This document shows positions 50,936 through 58,204 of a DNA stretch of 64,000 bases, piece by piece. A program made the position numbers and the translations under genes. Position 1 is the first letter of the stretch. The number at the start of each line of letters is the position of its first letter. This DNA comes from Fontisphaera persica. Its GTDB lineage: Bacteria; Verrucomicrobiota; Verrucomicrobiia; Limisphaerales; Fontisphaeraceae. A model generated the notes under the pieces. The model saw nothing but the letters and a program-made list of their open reading frames with translations. It was not told where the DNA came from and did no database searches. The stretch is taken from positions 992,001-1,056,000 of the forward strand of contig NZ_CP116615.1 of the NCBI RefSeq assembly GCF_024832785.1. The letters are read 5' to 3'.

Positions 50936-53335
50936 ATGAAATACGATGTTGCCCAGTCCCTCTGGAAGCCTCGTGGCTGCGTTTGTGTATTGATGGTAGC
51001 GATGGTTCTGGTGGCCGGCGGCGGCCAGGCCTGTGCGGACACCACCTATCAGGATCACCTGCGACTCAAAGTTCAACCTGCCCGCCCGCCGCAGGCAGCG
51101 CCGTTCAGTTTGCACGACGTGCGATTGCTGGATGGTCCTTTCAAGAACGGCCAGGATATTGCGGTGCGATATTTGTTAAGTCTGGAGCCGGACCGTTTTC
51201 TGTCTCTCTTTCGCAAAGAGGCAGGGCTTACGCCAAAGGCTGAGGCGTTTCCTGGTTGGGAGCGCATGGGAATCGCCGGGCATTCGGCGGGCCATTACCT
51301 CAGCGCGTGTGCCCTGGCTTATGCTGCCACGGGGGACCGCCGTTTTTTAGAGCGGGTGAATTACATGGTCAGCGAACTGGCCGAGTGCCAGCGGGCGCAT
51401 GGCGACGGATATGTGGGGGCCATTCCCAACGGGCGCCGCGTTTTCTCGGAGGTGGCCGCGGGCAACATTCGTTCCTCTGGCTTTGACCTCAATGGGTGTT
51501 GGGTGCCAATCTACACGTTGCACAAACAAATGGCTGGATTGCGCGATGCCTACCGGCTTTGTGGCAACACCCAGGCGTTGCAGGTGGCGCGGGGTTTGGC
51601 TGACTACATCGAGAAAATCCACGGTCACCTTACCGACGAACAAATGCAGCGTGTGTTGGCGGCGGAGCATGGGGGCATTAACGAGACCCTGGCCGATCTT
51701 TATGCTGATACCGGCGATGCGCGTTACCTGGCGCTTTCGCGCAAGTTTCATCATCGGGCCATATTGGAGCCGCTAGCCCGCGGTGAAGACATACTGGCGG
51801 GCAAACATGCCAATACGCAAATTCCCAAACTGATTGGCCTGGCCACGCGATATGAATTGACGGCCGAGCCTGCCGACCGCGCCGCCGCCCAGTTTTTCTG
51901 GGAGCGCGTGGTTTACCACCACAGTTATGTTACCGGCGGGCATTGTGACCACGAATATTTCGGGCCGCCGGGCAAGTTGAATGACCGGCTGAGTCCGGCC
52001 ACCACGGAGACCTGCAATGTCTATAACATGCTCAAGCTCACCCGGCATGTGTTTGGCTGGCAGCCGGACGGGAGGGTGGCGGATTTTTACGAGCGCGCGC
52101 TGCTCAATCATATTCGGGCTACGCAGCATCCGGATGGGCGCGTCATTTACAACCTTTCGCTGCTGCCCGGACATCACAAGGAATACCAGCGTTTGTATGA
52201 TTGGTTTACCTGCTGCATGGGCACCGGCATGGAAAACCATGTGAAATACGGCGAAGCCATTTATTTCCAAGACGCCGAAGGGCTTTGGGTGAACCTGTAC
52301 ATCGCCTCGGACCTGGCATGGAAAAGGCGCGGTGTGGCCGTGCGCCAGGAAACGCGCTGGCCGGAGGGTGACACTGCGACGTTCACCTTTACGTGCGCGC
52401 AACCGCAGGAGTTTGTTTTGCGATTGCGGCATCCCCATTGGGCGCGGCAGGGCATGCGGGTGGCGGTCAATGGCCGGGCCCAGACCGTGAGCCGGCAGCC
52501 TTCCTCCTATGTGGAAATCCGGCGGCGCTGGCGGAGTGGCGATCGGGTGGAGGTGCGTTTCCCGATGGACTTGCACGTGGAGACCATGCCGGACAATACC
52601 AACCGCATTGCCCTTTTTTATGGGCCGGTGCTGCTGGCGGCGGATTTGGGGCCGGTGAATGATCCTGCGGCGTCGCAGCCTTTCTACGTGCCGGTGTTGG
52701 TCACCGGGGGACGCCCGGTCAGCGAGTGGGTTAAACCGGTCTCCCTGGCGGAGCAGCGTTTCCGCACCGTGAATGTGGGGCGTCCCAAGGATGTGGAATT
52801 GACTCCGTTCCACCGCCTGCATGACCGGCGTTATACGGTGTATCTCGACGTGTATGGCGCTGCCGAGTGGGCGAAGCGGGAAGCGGAAATTCGTGCTGCT
52901 CATGAGCGCGAACAGAAACTGGCCGCACGCACCGTGGATGTTCTGCGCATTGGGGAGATGCAGCCGGAGCGCGACCACAATTTGCGGGGTGAGCGCACGA
53001 GCACGGGCGAGTTCAACGGACGCAAGTGGCGTCATGCCACTGAGGGCGGCTGGTTTGCTTTTGACATGAAAGTGGACCCGCAAGCCCAGCATGAACTGCT
53101 GTGCATCTATTGGGGCAGCGAGACCGGACAACGCACCTTTGACATTTTGGTGGATGAGACCCGAATTTCCACACAGAAGCTTTTGAACAATGACCCCGGA
53201 AAATTCTTTGAGCAAGCCTACCCCATTCCCCCAGAGCTGACCCGCGGCAAGACCAAAGTTACCATCAAGTTTCAGGCGCATCCCAACAACTTCGCGGGGG
53301 GCTTGTTTGGCTGCCGGCTGTTGCGGAGCGAATAG
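50936..53335 (+). CDS. secreted GH127 (DUF1680) family glycoside hydrolase
   Basis: The 799-residue product begins with a likely signal peptide (hydrophobic 'VLMVAMVLVAGGG' before A-C-A-D). It matches the DUF1680/GH127 family from 'FSLHDVRLLDGPF' through 'GHSAGHYLSACALAYA' and 'YVGAIPNG'. Family members include beta-L-arabinofuranosidases with a zinc-bound cysteine nucleophile. The corresponding residues are visible: E358 and C360 in 'TTETCNVYNM', C426 and C427 in 'WFTCCMGTGMENH', and E340 in 'HCDHEYFG' as probable acid/base. From about residue 664 an extra domain follows ('GEMQPERDHNLRGE', 'CIYWGSETGQRTFDILVD', 'FAGGLFGCRLLR'), like the DUF6805-type C-terminal domain of some GH127 enzymes. 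The substrate is probably an arabinose-containing glycan, but GH127 includes other activities. A candidate promoter lies directly upstream and a terminator-like hairpin about 105 bases downstream. Confidence 0.88.
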   Translation: MKYDVAQSLWKPRGCVCVLMVAMVLVAGGGQACADTTYQDHLRLKVQPARPPQAAPFSLHDVRLLDGPFKNGQDIAVRYLLSLEPDRFLSLFRKEAGLTPKAEAFPGWERMGIAGHSAGHYLSACALAYAATGDRRFLERVNYMVSELAECQRAHGDGYVGAIPNGRRVFSEVAAGNIRSSGFDLNGCWVPIYTLHKQMAGLRDAYRLCGNTQALQVARGLADYIEKIHGHLTDEQMQRVLAAEHGGINETLADLYADTGDARYLALSRKFHHRAILEPLARGEDILAGKHANTQIPKLIGLATRYELTAEPADRAAAQFFWERVVYHHSYVTGGHCDHEYFGPPGKLNDRLSPATTETCNVYNMLKLTRHVFGWQPDGRVADFYERALLNHIRATQHPDGRVIYNLSLLPGHHKEYQRLYDWFTCCMGTGMENHVKYGEAIYFQDAEGLWVNLYIASDLAWKRRGVAVRQETRWPEGDTATFTFTCAQPQEFVLRLRHPHWARQGMRVAVNGRAQTVSRQPSSYVEIRRRWRSGDRVEVRFPMDLHVETMPDNTNRIALFYGPVLLAADLGPVNDPAASQPFYVPVLVTGGRPVSEWVKPVSLAEQRFRTVNVGRPKDVELTPFHRLHDRRYTVYLDVYGAAEWAKREAEIRAAHEREQKLAARTVDVLRIGEMQPERDHNLRGERTSTGEFNGRKWRHATEGGWFAFDMKVDPQAQHELLCIYWGSETGQRTFDILVDETRISTQKLLNNDPGKFFEQAYPIPPELTRGKTKVTIKFQAHPNNFAGGLFGCRLLRSE

Positions 53336-53604
53336 CCTGGCTGGCGCGGGATGTCCGCCGTGAGCGGGGAGGGGAGGTGGGTTTATGGGAAAGTTAATGT
53401 TTTGGCTTGCAACGGGTTGAATGGGCCTGGGGAAAAAGGGCAAACGCGATTTGCTTTTTTTTGAACTTGCGTTAATTTATTGGTGTCAAATTAGTGATGG
53501 CACGGATAGTCCAAAACCTGCCGAGAGTGAGAGCCCTCAACCTTCCCGTATTACTCCCACCCATGCTGGCAGGACGTGTCATCGCCACAAAGGAACCAAT
53601 ACCT
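53336..53604. other. non-coding gap with terminator-like hairpin and AT-rich segment
   Basis: The gap after the GH127 gene holds a short hairpin with T tract (53,440-53,462), then an AT-rich stretch (53,461-53,495) with TTGAAC followed by no clear -10 box. An open frame runs through 53,494-53,604 upstream of the small gene's ATG, but the AAAGGA motif argues that translation starts at 53,605. Confidence 0.5.
53440..53462 (+). terminator. weak intrinsic terminator after the GH127 gene
   Basis: A 5-bp stem GCAAA/TTTGC around a CGCGA loop is followed at once by eight T residues. The stem is short, but the T tract is long. It lies about 105 bases after the GH127 stop codon. Confidence 0.45.
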
Positions 53605-53766
53605 ATGATGAAGACGCTCGATGCCATCAGCGACACCATCAGAAACCCCAAGCATCCCTTCCGTAAAACGGACTGCCGCCCGAAGAAAGCGCAGAAAAAC
53701 CGTTACGAGCGCCGGAAGGTCAAAGAATACCTGCACTTGGGCGATTGGGAGGAGGAGTTACAGTGA
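53605..53766 (+). CDS. 53-residue basic protein of unknown function
   Basis: The ORF starts at ATG 53,605 (or 53,608), with a good Shine-Dalgarno-like AAAGGA at 53,589-53,594, 10 bases before it. The product begins 'MMKTLDAISDTIRNPKHPF', has a lysine/arginine-rich middle ('KKAQKNRYERRKVKEY') and an acidic end ('GDWEEELQ'). It has no signal peptide or membrane segment. A longer form starting at 53,494 is possible, but its extra 37 residues lie upstream of the ribosome site. The gene is bounded by terminator-like hairpins on both sides, so it is probably a single-gene unit. The charge pattern would suit binding to nucleic acid or ribosome, but nothing identifies its role. Confidence 0.6.
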   Translation: MMKTLDAISDTIRNPKHPFRKTDCRPKKAQKNRYERRKVKEYLHLGDWEEELQ

Positions 53767-53798
53767 CCTAAGAACCGATACATAAACAATCTGAACGC

Positions 53799-53826
53799 AG
53801 CCCCGCTTCGGCGGGGCTGTTTGTTT
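53799..53826 (+). terminator. intrinsic terminator of the small basic-protein gene
   Basis: A perfect 8-bp stem AGCCCCGC/GCGGGGCT closes a TTCG tetraloop and is followed by GTTTGTTT. It lies 33 bases after the stop codon and just before the end of a convergent gene. UUCG-capped GC stems are among the most stable terminator hairpins. Confidence 0.9.
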
Positions 53827-53843
53827 CAGGACATCGAAATTCC

Positions 53844-54317
53844 TTACAATTCGGGGCCTTGGGGAGACCCGGATAGCGCCAGCGGGTCACTGATGACTCG
53901 TTCACTCAGGTTGGCAAACTCGGCCTGTGCTTTGAGCCAGCGTGGATTTTGCGTGATTTCTTTCATGCTCAAGCGAGTATTGCCAAAGACCAGAAAGGCA
54001 TCCATTCCCATTTTAAGAAAGGCGTCGGCCTTGGAGCCGGCGCCGTCGGGGGTGAACTCATAATCACCCACGTGATAGTGGCCACGATGATAAGCCATGC
54101 TGGCTGATTTCAGCTCGGCGGTTTCCACATGAAATTGCTGGATAAACTCGTCGCGCCGGGGGCCTTCATAGTGCTCCAGAAATAATTTGCCGCGAGCGGT
54201 GCGCACAATCGCCCATTCATCAAACAGTGTTCCGCCAAAATCCCGGTTCATCTTTTGGCAGGCCTTTTGGATTATAGGAATCGCTTGTTCAAGCGTCATG
54301 ATGCAGAAGTTAGGCAT
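53844..54317 (-). CDS. conserved-looking protein of unknown function (~157 residues)
   Basis: This leftward gene encodes a soluble alpha/beta protein without signal peptide. Starts at ATG 54,317 (M-P-N-F-C) and ATG 54,299 (M-T-L-E-Q-A-I-P-I) are both possible; neither has a clear ribosome site, and a TTG at 54,335 is less likely. The chain has a helix 'TLEQAIPIIQKACQKMN', strands 'FDEWAIVRTARGKLFLEHYEG', a histidine/tyrosine-rich 'AYHRGHYHVGDYEF' and a helical end. It resembles proteins with a small roadblock- or profilin-like fold, but I do not recognise the family. It converges with the preceding small gene, diverges from the DUF1080 gene, and seems monocistronic. Confidence 0.65.
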   Translation of the reverse strand: MPNFCIMTLEQAIPIIQKACQKMNRDFGGTLFDEWAIVRTARGKLFLEHYEGPRRDEFIQQFHVETAELKSASMAYHRGHYHVGDYEFTPDGAGSKADAFLKMGMDAFLVFGNTRLSMKEITQNPRWLKAQAEFANLSERVISDPLALSGSPQGPEL

Positions 54318-54488
54318 TATCGGTGAGTTGGACAAGTGGCATTTGGATGACTTTTAACAGAATGTGCCTGGGGATGGAATGGCTATATCATGTAATGAGC
54401 CAAGTAGTTGGCCTGAGGCATGACACGTTCCTTGGTTGGCGATTGCTTTTGGGGTCGTCAAATCAAGGAAATAAGCTATTATTGGGGT

Positions 54489-55658
54489 ATGCAAATCTCC
54501 CGGATTGTATGCATCATGGCGCAACTGGTCCTGGTTGGTTGGTGGAGCAGCCGGCCGTTGCAGGCCGGGGCGGCCGATTTTAGACCTTTGTTCAATGGGC
54601 AGGATTTGAGCGGATGGGTCAACGTCAATGGCGCGCCGGAAACGTGGAGCATTTCCAACGGGGTGGTGTATTGCACGGGAAAGCCAACGGGGGCTTTGCG
54701 CACCAGCCGGCAATATGAGAATTTTATCCTGGAGGTGGAGTGGCGCCACTTGACCGCCGGCGGCAATTCCGGGATTTTCATCTGGGGCAGTCCATTGCCT
54801 GCGGTGGGGGCGCCGTTTTTGAAGGGCATTGAGGTGCAGGTGCTGGACAACGGCTTCAACATTTCCGGCAAAAATGAATGGTACACCACGCATGGGGATG
54901 TGTTTCCGATATGGGGAGCCACCATGAAGCCTTTTGGCCGGCATCATGGCATGCGCAGTTTTCCCAGTGAGGAGCGCAGCAAAAGCTCGCCGGAATGGAA
55001 TCACTATCGCATCACCTGCACCAATGGCGTCATTCGATTGGAGGTCAATGGCAAGGAAGTTTCTGGAGGCAGCGATTGCGTTTATCGCAAGGGTTATCTG
55101 GCCCTGGAAAGCGAAGGAGCACCGGTGGAATTTCGCAACCTCCGCCTTTGGGAACTGGAGGGCGGCCTGGCCACGGCCGAACAGACGGCGCCGGTGGATT
55201 TGGGATGGCAGCATTTCTTTAATCATCTCGATTTTCGCGGCTGGCATACCAATGAGGCCGTATTACAACAATGGACGGTGAAGAATGAGCGATTGGAGGC
55301 CGCGGCGGCTGCTGAACCGGCCATTTTATGGGCGACACCGAAATTTCCTGCGGCTGAAATTATCTTGGACATCAACCCCGCCAAGACGGCTAATGAATCC
55401 GCCTCGCAAACGTGGTTGTGGCTGCGGCAGGGGGAAGGGCAGAGGATATCGGTACCGTTGGAGGGGCTGAAGGCCGGCGTTTATCAACGGATTTCGGTGG
55501 AGGCCAAAGAGAAGTCAGTCATTTTAACCGTTGGCGAATTCCGTAAGCGCCACACACTGCCCTTTGTGGTTTCCGGCAATCAGCGTTTCCAATTCGGCTT
55601 GAGCCATAGGGGGGCGTCGGCGCAATTCATGAATTTCTTCTGGCGTCCCTTGCCTTGA
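54489..55658 (+). CDS. secreted DUF1080 (3-keto-disaccharide hydrolase-like) protein with a second C-terminal module
   Basis: With the start at ATG 54,489 (389 residues), the product has a signal peptide ('MQISRIVCIMAQLVLVGWW', then cleavage near A-G-A-A). An upstream start at 54,420 would bury it. Residues about 31-222 are a DUF1080 concanavalin-like domain: 'FRPLFNGQDLSGW', 'FILEVEWRHLTAGGNSGIF', 'GIEVQVLDNG', 'WNHYRITCTNGVIRLEVNG', 'GYLALESEGAPVEFRNLRLW'. DUF1080 proteins in Verrucomicrobiota and Planctomycetota are very common; some hydrolyse 3-keto-glycosides. From about 240 a second beta-rich module begins with 'WQHFFNHLDFRGWH', as in a second DUF1080-like repeat that has drifted. It is followed after 46 bases by the isomerase-like gene and is probably co-transcribed with it. 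Confidence 0.85.
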   Translation: MQISRIVCIMAQLVLVGWWSSRPLQAGAADFRPLFNGQDLSGWVNVNGAPETWSISNGVVYCTGKPTGALRTSRQYENFILEVEWRHLTAGGNSGIFIWGSPLPAVGAPFLKGIEVQVLDNGFNISGKNEWYTTHGDVFPIWGATMKPFGRHHGMRSFPSEERSKSSPEWNHYRITCTNGVIRLEVNGKEVSGGSDCVYRKGYLALESEGAPVEFRNLRLWELEGGLATAEQTAPVDLGWQHFFNHLDFRGWHTNEAVLQQWTVKNERLEAAAAAEPAILWATPKFPAAEIILDINPAKTANESASQTWLWLRQGEGQRISVPLEGLKAGVYQRISVEAKEKSVILTVGEFRKRHTLPFVVSGNQRFQFGLSHRGASAQFMNFFWRPLP

Positions 55659-55704
55659 GGCTGGTTTGGTTTGCGTTTTCCATCGTGCCCTTTATTTTAG
55701 GGGC

Positions 55705-56667
55705 ATGAACGACCATACAAAATCCAGCATCAATCGGCGTAATTTTTTGCAAACCGCATCCGTGGCGGCGATGGGCGCGGCGGCTTGGACGGGTTGCGCA
55801 AAACTCAAACCTTCGAGCCGTCGCCGCGCGCCGGCGGTCCTCAAGGGACGCATCAAGCAGAGTGTGGTGCACTGGTGTTTTGAGATGTTCGGAGAGAAAT
55901 GGAACATCGAGAAAACCTGCCAGGTGGCCAAAGAACTGGGTTGCCAATCGGTTGAACTGGTGGCCGCGGAGCATTATCCGGTCTTGGTGCGGCATGGTTT
56001 GACCTGCGCGATTTGCCAAATCAACATGAATCCGGACCCACCCTTTCTGAAAGGGTTTAACAATCCGGATCACTGGCCCAAGTTATTGCAGGTGACGCGT
56101 GATGCCATAGACGCAGCCGCCGCCTACAAATTCCCCAATGTCATTTGTTTTACCGGTTATGCGGCAAAGAATCCCAATGACCCCAACAGTCCCAAAATCC
56201 CGCCGGATGAGGGCGCCCGCAACTGCGTGGAGGGATTGAAGAAGATTGTCGGCTACGCGGAGCAAAAGGGGGTGACGCTGTGCATGGAAATTCTCAACAG
56301 CCGCGATACCTCCGACCCCATGAAGGGGCATCCGGGGTATCAAGGGGACCATACCGATTACTGCATTGACATCATCAAACGGGTGGGATCGCCCCGGTTG
56401 AAGCTGCTGTTTGACGTGTACCATGTGCAAATCATGGATGGGGATATCATTCGCCGGTTGCGCGATTATCGGGAATACATTGGGCATGTGCATACGGCCG
56501 GCAACCCGGGGCGCTGTGAGCTGGATCATAAACAGGAAATCAATTACGTCGCGGTCATGAATGCCCTGGTGGAGATAGGTTATACGGGTTATGTGGGGCA
56601 GGAGTTCATCCCGACGCGGGAGCCTTACCAGGGATTATGGGAGGCCGTGCGGTTGTGTGATGTGTGA
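55705..56667 (+). CDS. Tat-exported sugar isomerase/epimerase-like TIM barrel (hydroxypyruvate isomerase family)
   Basis: The 320-residue form from ATG 55,705 starts with a twin-arginine leader ('SINRRNFLQTASVAAMG') and a possible lipobox cysteine (C31 in T-G-C). The rest is a xylose isomerase-like/AP-endonuclease-2 TIM barrel closest in style to hydroxypyruvate isomerase and tagatose-3-epimerase relatives. Metal and catalytic residues fit: E195 in 'LCMEILNSR', D237 and H240 in 'LLFDVYHVQ', H263 in 'GHVHTAG' and E300 in 'GYVGQEFIP'. The substrate is not evident; an exported sugar or keto-acid isomerase acting with the upstream DUF1080 protein is likely. Linkage of a DUF1080 protein with such a barrel is common in this group and fits the 3-keto-glycoside pathways. 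Only the gene order supports that here. Confidence 0.82.
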   Translation: MNDHTKSSINRRNFLQTASVAAMGAAAWTGCAKLKPSSRRRAPAVLKGRIKQSVVHWCFEMFGEKWNIEKTCQVAKELGCQSVELVAAEHYPVLVRHGLTCAICQINMNPDPPFLKGFNNPDHWPKLLQVTRDAIDAAAAYKFPNVICFTGYAAKNPNDPNSPKIPPDEGARNCVEGLKKIVGYAEQKGVTLCMEILNSRDTSDPMKGHPGYQGDHTDYCIDIIKRVGSPRLKLLFDVYHVQIMDGDIIRRLRDYREYIGHVHTAGNPGRCELDHKQEINYVAVMNALVEIGYTGYVGQEFIPTREPYQGLWEAVRLCDV

Positions 56668-56690
56668 GGCAGCCTGCCTGAACAACAAAA

Positions 56691-56715
56691 CAGGCCGGTC
56701 TGGGGGACCGGCCTG
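56691..56715 (-). terminator. strong intrinsic terminator of the galM cluster
   Basis: A perfect 10-bp stem CAGGCCGGTC/GACCGGCCTG closes a 5-base loop. On the minus strand it is followed by TTTTGTTGTT, so it ends leftward transcripts about 70 bases after the epimerase stop codon. On the + strand no T tract follows, so it is not a clear terminator for the isomerase gene, although the stem could still cause pausing. Confidence 0.8.
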
Positions 56716-56786
56716 CGCATTGAATATGGGACGCTTGGCGTGGGCGTACGGCTGCCCGCGCAGTCCGCGCCGCCTGCCAGCAAGGC

Positions 56787-57911
56787 TTATTTCACGCTGA
56801 ACTTGTACACCGTGGTTTGGCGGTAGGTTTGGCCGGGTTTCAGCACCACGGAGGGGAACTTGGGTTGATTAGGGGAATCCGGGAAGTGGTCCGCTTCCAT
56901 GCAGAAACCGTAGTGTTTGTGATAGACAATGCCGTACTTGCCGGTGAGGGTGCCGTCGAGGAAATTGCCGGTGTAGAACTGGAGGCCAGGCTCCGTGGTG
57001 AACACCTCCATGAAGCGGCCGGTCTTGGGTTCATGGACGGTCGCGGCCAGGGCCAGTTTTTTGCCGCCGCTGTTGAGCACGTAGTTGTGGTCGTAGCCGC
57101 GCGGGTCGTTGGTCAGGAGGTTGATGCGTGAGCCAATGGGCATGGGTTTGGTGAAGTCCATGGGGGTGTTTTTCACCGGCGCCAGTTTGCCGGTGGGGAT
57201 GAGGGTGTCGTCCACGGGGGTATAACGGTCAGCATTAATCATGACCACGTGGCCGAGGATGTCGCCCCGCTCGGCGAGATTGAAGTAGCTGTGATTGGTG
57301 AGGTTGACGATGGTGGTTTTGTCGGTCCGGGCTTCGTATTCAAACCGCAACTCGTTCATGTCGGTGAGGGTGTAAATCATCGTGACTTCGAGGTTGCCGG
57401 GGTAACCTTCTTCGCCATCCTTGCTGAGATAGGAGAACTTGATGGCGGCGCCCTCGATGCTGGGGACGATTTCGGCTTTCCAGACCACCTTGTCAAAGCC
57501 TTTCAGACCGCCATGGAGGTGGTTGGGGCCGTTGTTGGTGGCCAACTGGTAGGTCTTGCCTTCCAGTTTGAAACGGCCTTTGGCGATGCGGTTGGCGTAG
57601 CGCCCGATGGCTGCCCCAAAATAGGGATGGCCATCGAGGTATTGTTTGAGGTTGTCAAAGCCGAGCACTACATCGCCCAGTTTGCCATTGCGGTCCGGGA
57701 CGTGCAGCTCAGTGACAATGGCGCCGTAAGTGATGACCTTGCATACCACACCCTTGGTGTTGGTCAGGGTGTATTCTTCAATCACCGTGCCATCCGGCAG
57801 GCGTCCGTACGTTGCTTTGGTAACCGTTGCTTTCATTAGATTGGCTGCACCGGCGTTGGCGGCCGCCAGCCCCAACGTCAGCGCCATCAAGGGAACGAGG
57901 ATTTTTTTCAT
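56787..57911 (-). CDS. galM: exported aldose 1-epimerase (mutarotase)
   Basis: The 374-residue product (ATG at 57,911) has a clean signal peptide 'MKKILVPLMALTLGLAAANAGA', and the remainder is a full-length mutarotase. Catalytic residues are present: H133 in 'NHLHGG', H207 in 'NLTNHSYFNL', D274 in 'GYDHNYVL' and E307 in 'TTEPGLQFYTGN'. The spacing between the two histidines (74 residues) is the same as in the Lactococcus lactis enzyme. The enzyme interconverts alpha- and beta-anomers of aldoses. Export to the periplasm suits a role beside an uptake system. It is the last gene of a leftward cluster with the symporter and small membrane protein, with a 40-base gap before it, and is followed by a strong terminator. 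Confidence 0.92.
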   Translation of the reverse strand: MKKILVPLMALTLGLAAANAGAANLMKATVTKATYGRLPDGTVIEEYTLTNTKGVVCKVITYGAIVTELHVPDRNGKLGDVVLGFDNLKQYLDGHPYFGAAIGRYANRIAKGRFKLEGKTYQLATNNGPNHLHGGLKGFDKVVWKAEIVPSIEGAAIKFSYLSKDGEEGYPGNLEVTMIYTLTDMNELRFEYEARTDKTTIVNLTNHSYFNLAERGDILGHVVMINADRYTPVDDTLIPTGKLAPVKNTPMDFTKPMPIGSRINLLTNDPRGYDHNYVLNSGGKKLALAATVHEPKTGRFMEVFTTEPGLQFYTGNFLDGTLTGKYGIVYHKHYGFCMEADHFPDSPNQPKFPSVVLKPGQTYRQTTVYKFSVK

Positions 57912-57951
57912 AACGTTGACTGGTTCATGATTCCATTGGCCCAAGGTTGTG

Positions 57952-58173
57952 TTATTTGCCGGGCGGGTTTTGCCCGTTTTTTTGGGAACCGCGCCAGGCG
58001 AAAAAGGTCATCAGCCCGCCAAACACCAACAGGCCCACTCCCCACATCAGATTGATGTTGATGCCCAGGGAGCGTTGCAGTTGTTCGGGCGGCACGGTGA
58101 AGCCAGCGATCACCATCAGCAGGCCCACCACCAGAAACATCAGGCCAATTGGCCAGCGAATGTCCAAACCCAT
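57952..58173 (-). CDS. small two-helix membrane protein
   Basis: The 73-residue product has two clear transmembrane helices ('WPIGLMFLVVGLLMVIAGFTV' and 'LMWGVGLLVFGGLMTFFAW') with a short polar loop between them ('PPEQLQRSLGININ') and a hydrophilic tail rich in N, P, Q and K. It sits 31 bases after the symporter gene and 40 bases before galM on the same strand. It could be an accessory subunit of the symporter or a membrane assembly factor; no family name is recognised. Confidence 0.8.
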   Translation of the reverse strand: MGLDIRWPIGLMFLVVGLLMVIAGFTVPPEQLQRSLGININLMWGVGLLVFGGLMTFFAWRGSQKNGQNPPGK

Positions 58174-58204
58174 AACGTTAGCTTTGATTGTTGGTTCAGG
58201 GTGA

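Noticed and set aside
51773-53443. Long minus-strand open frame (556 codons) opposite the GH127 gene
   Set aside because: It lies wholly opposite a gene with strong family and active-site evidence; its predicted protein is low-complexity and proline/histidine/arginine-rich, as expected for an antisense shadow at high GC.
53494-53604. Upstream start of the small basic protein at 53,494
   Set aside because: The AAAGGA ribosome site at 53,589 fits the ATG at 53,605, and the upstream 37 residues have no distinguishing features.
54420-54488. N-terminal extension of the DUF1080 gene to ATG 54,420
   Set aside because: The extra 23 residues are charged and would hide a clear signal peptide that begins at ATG 54,489.
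56691-56715. Hairpin as a + strand terminator for the isomerase-like gene
   Set aside because: No T tract follows on the + strand; the T-rich tail is on the minus strand, so it is assigned to the galM cluster.
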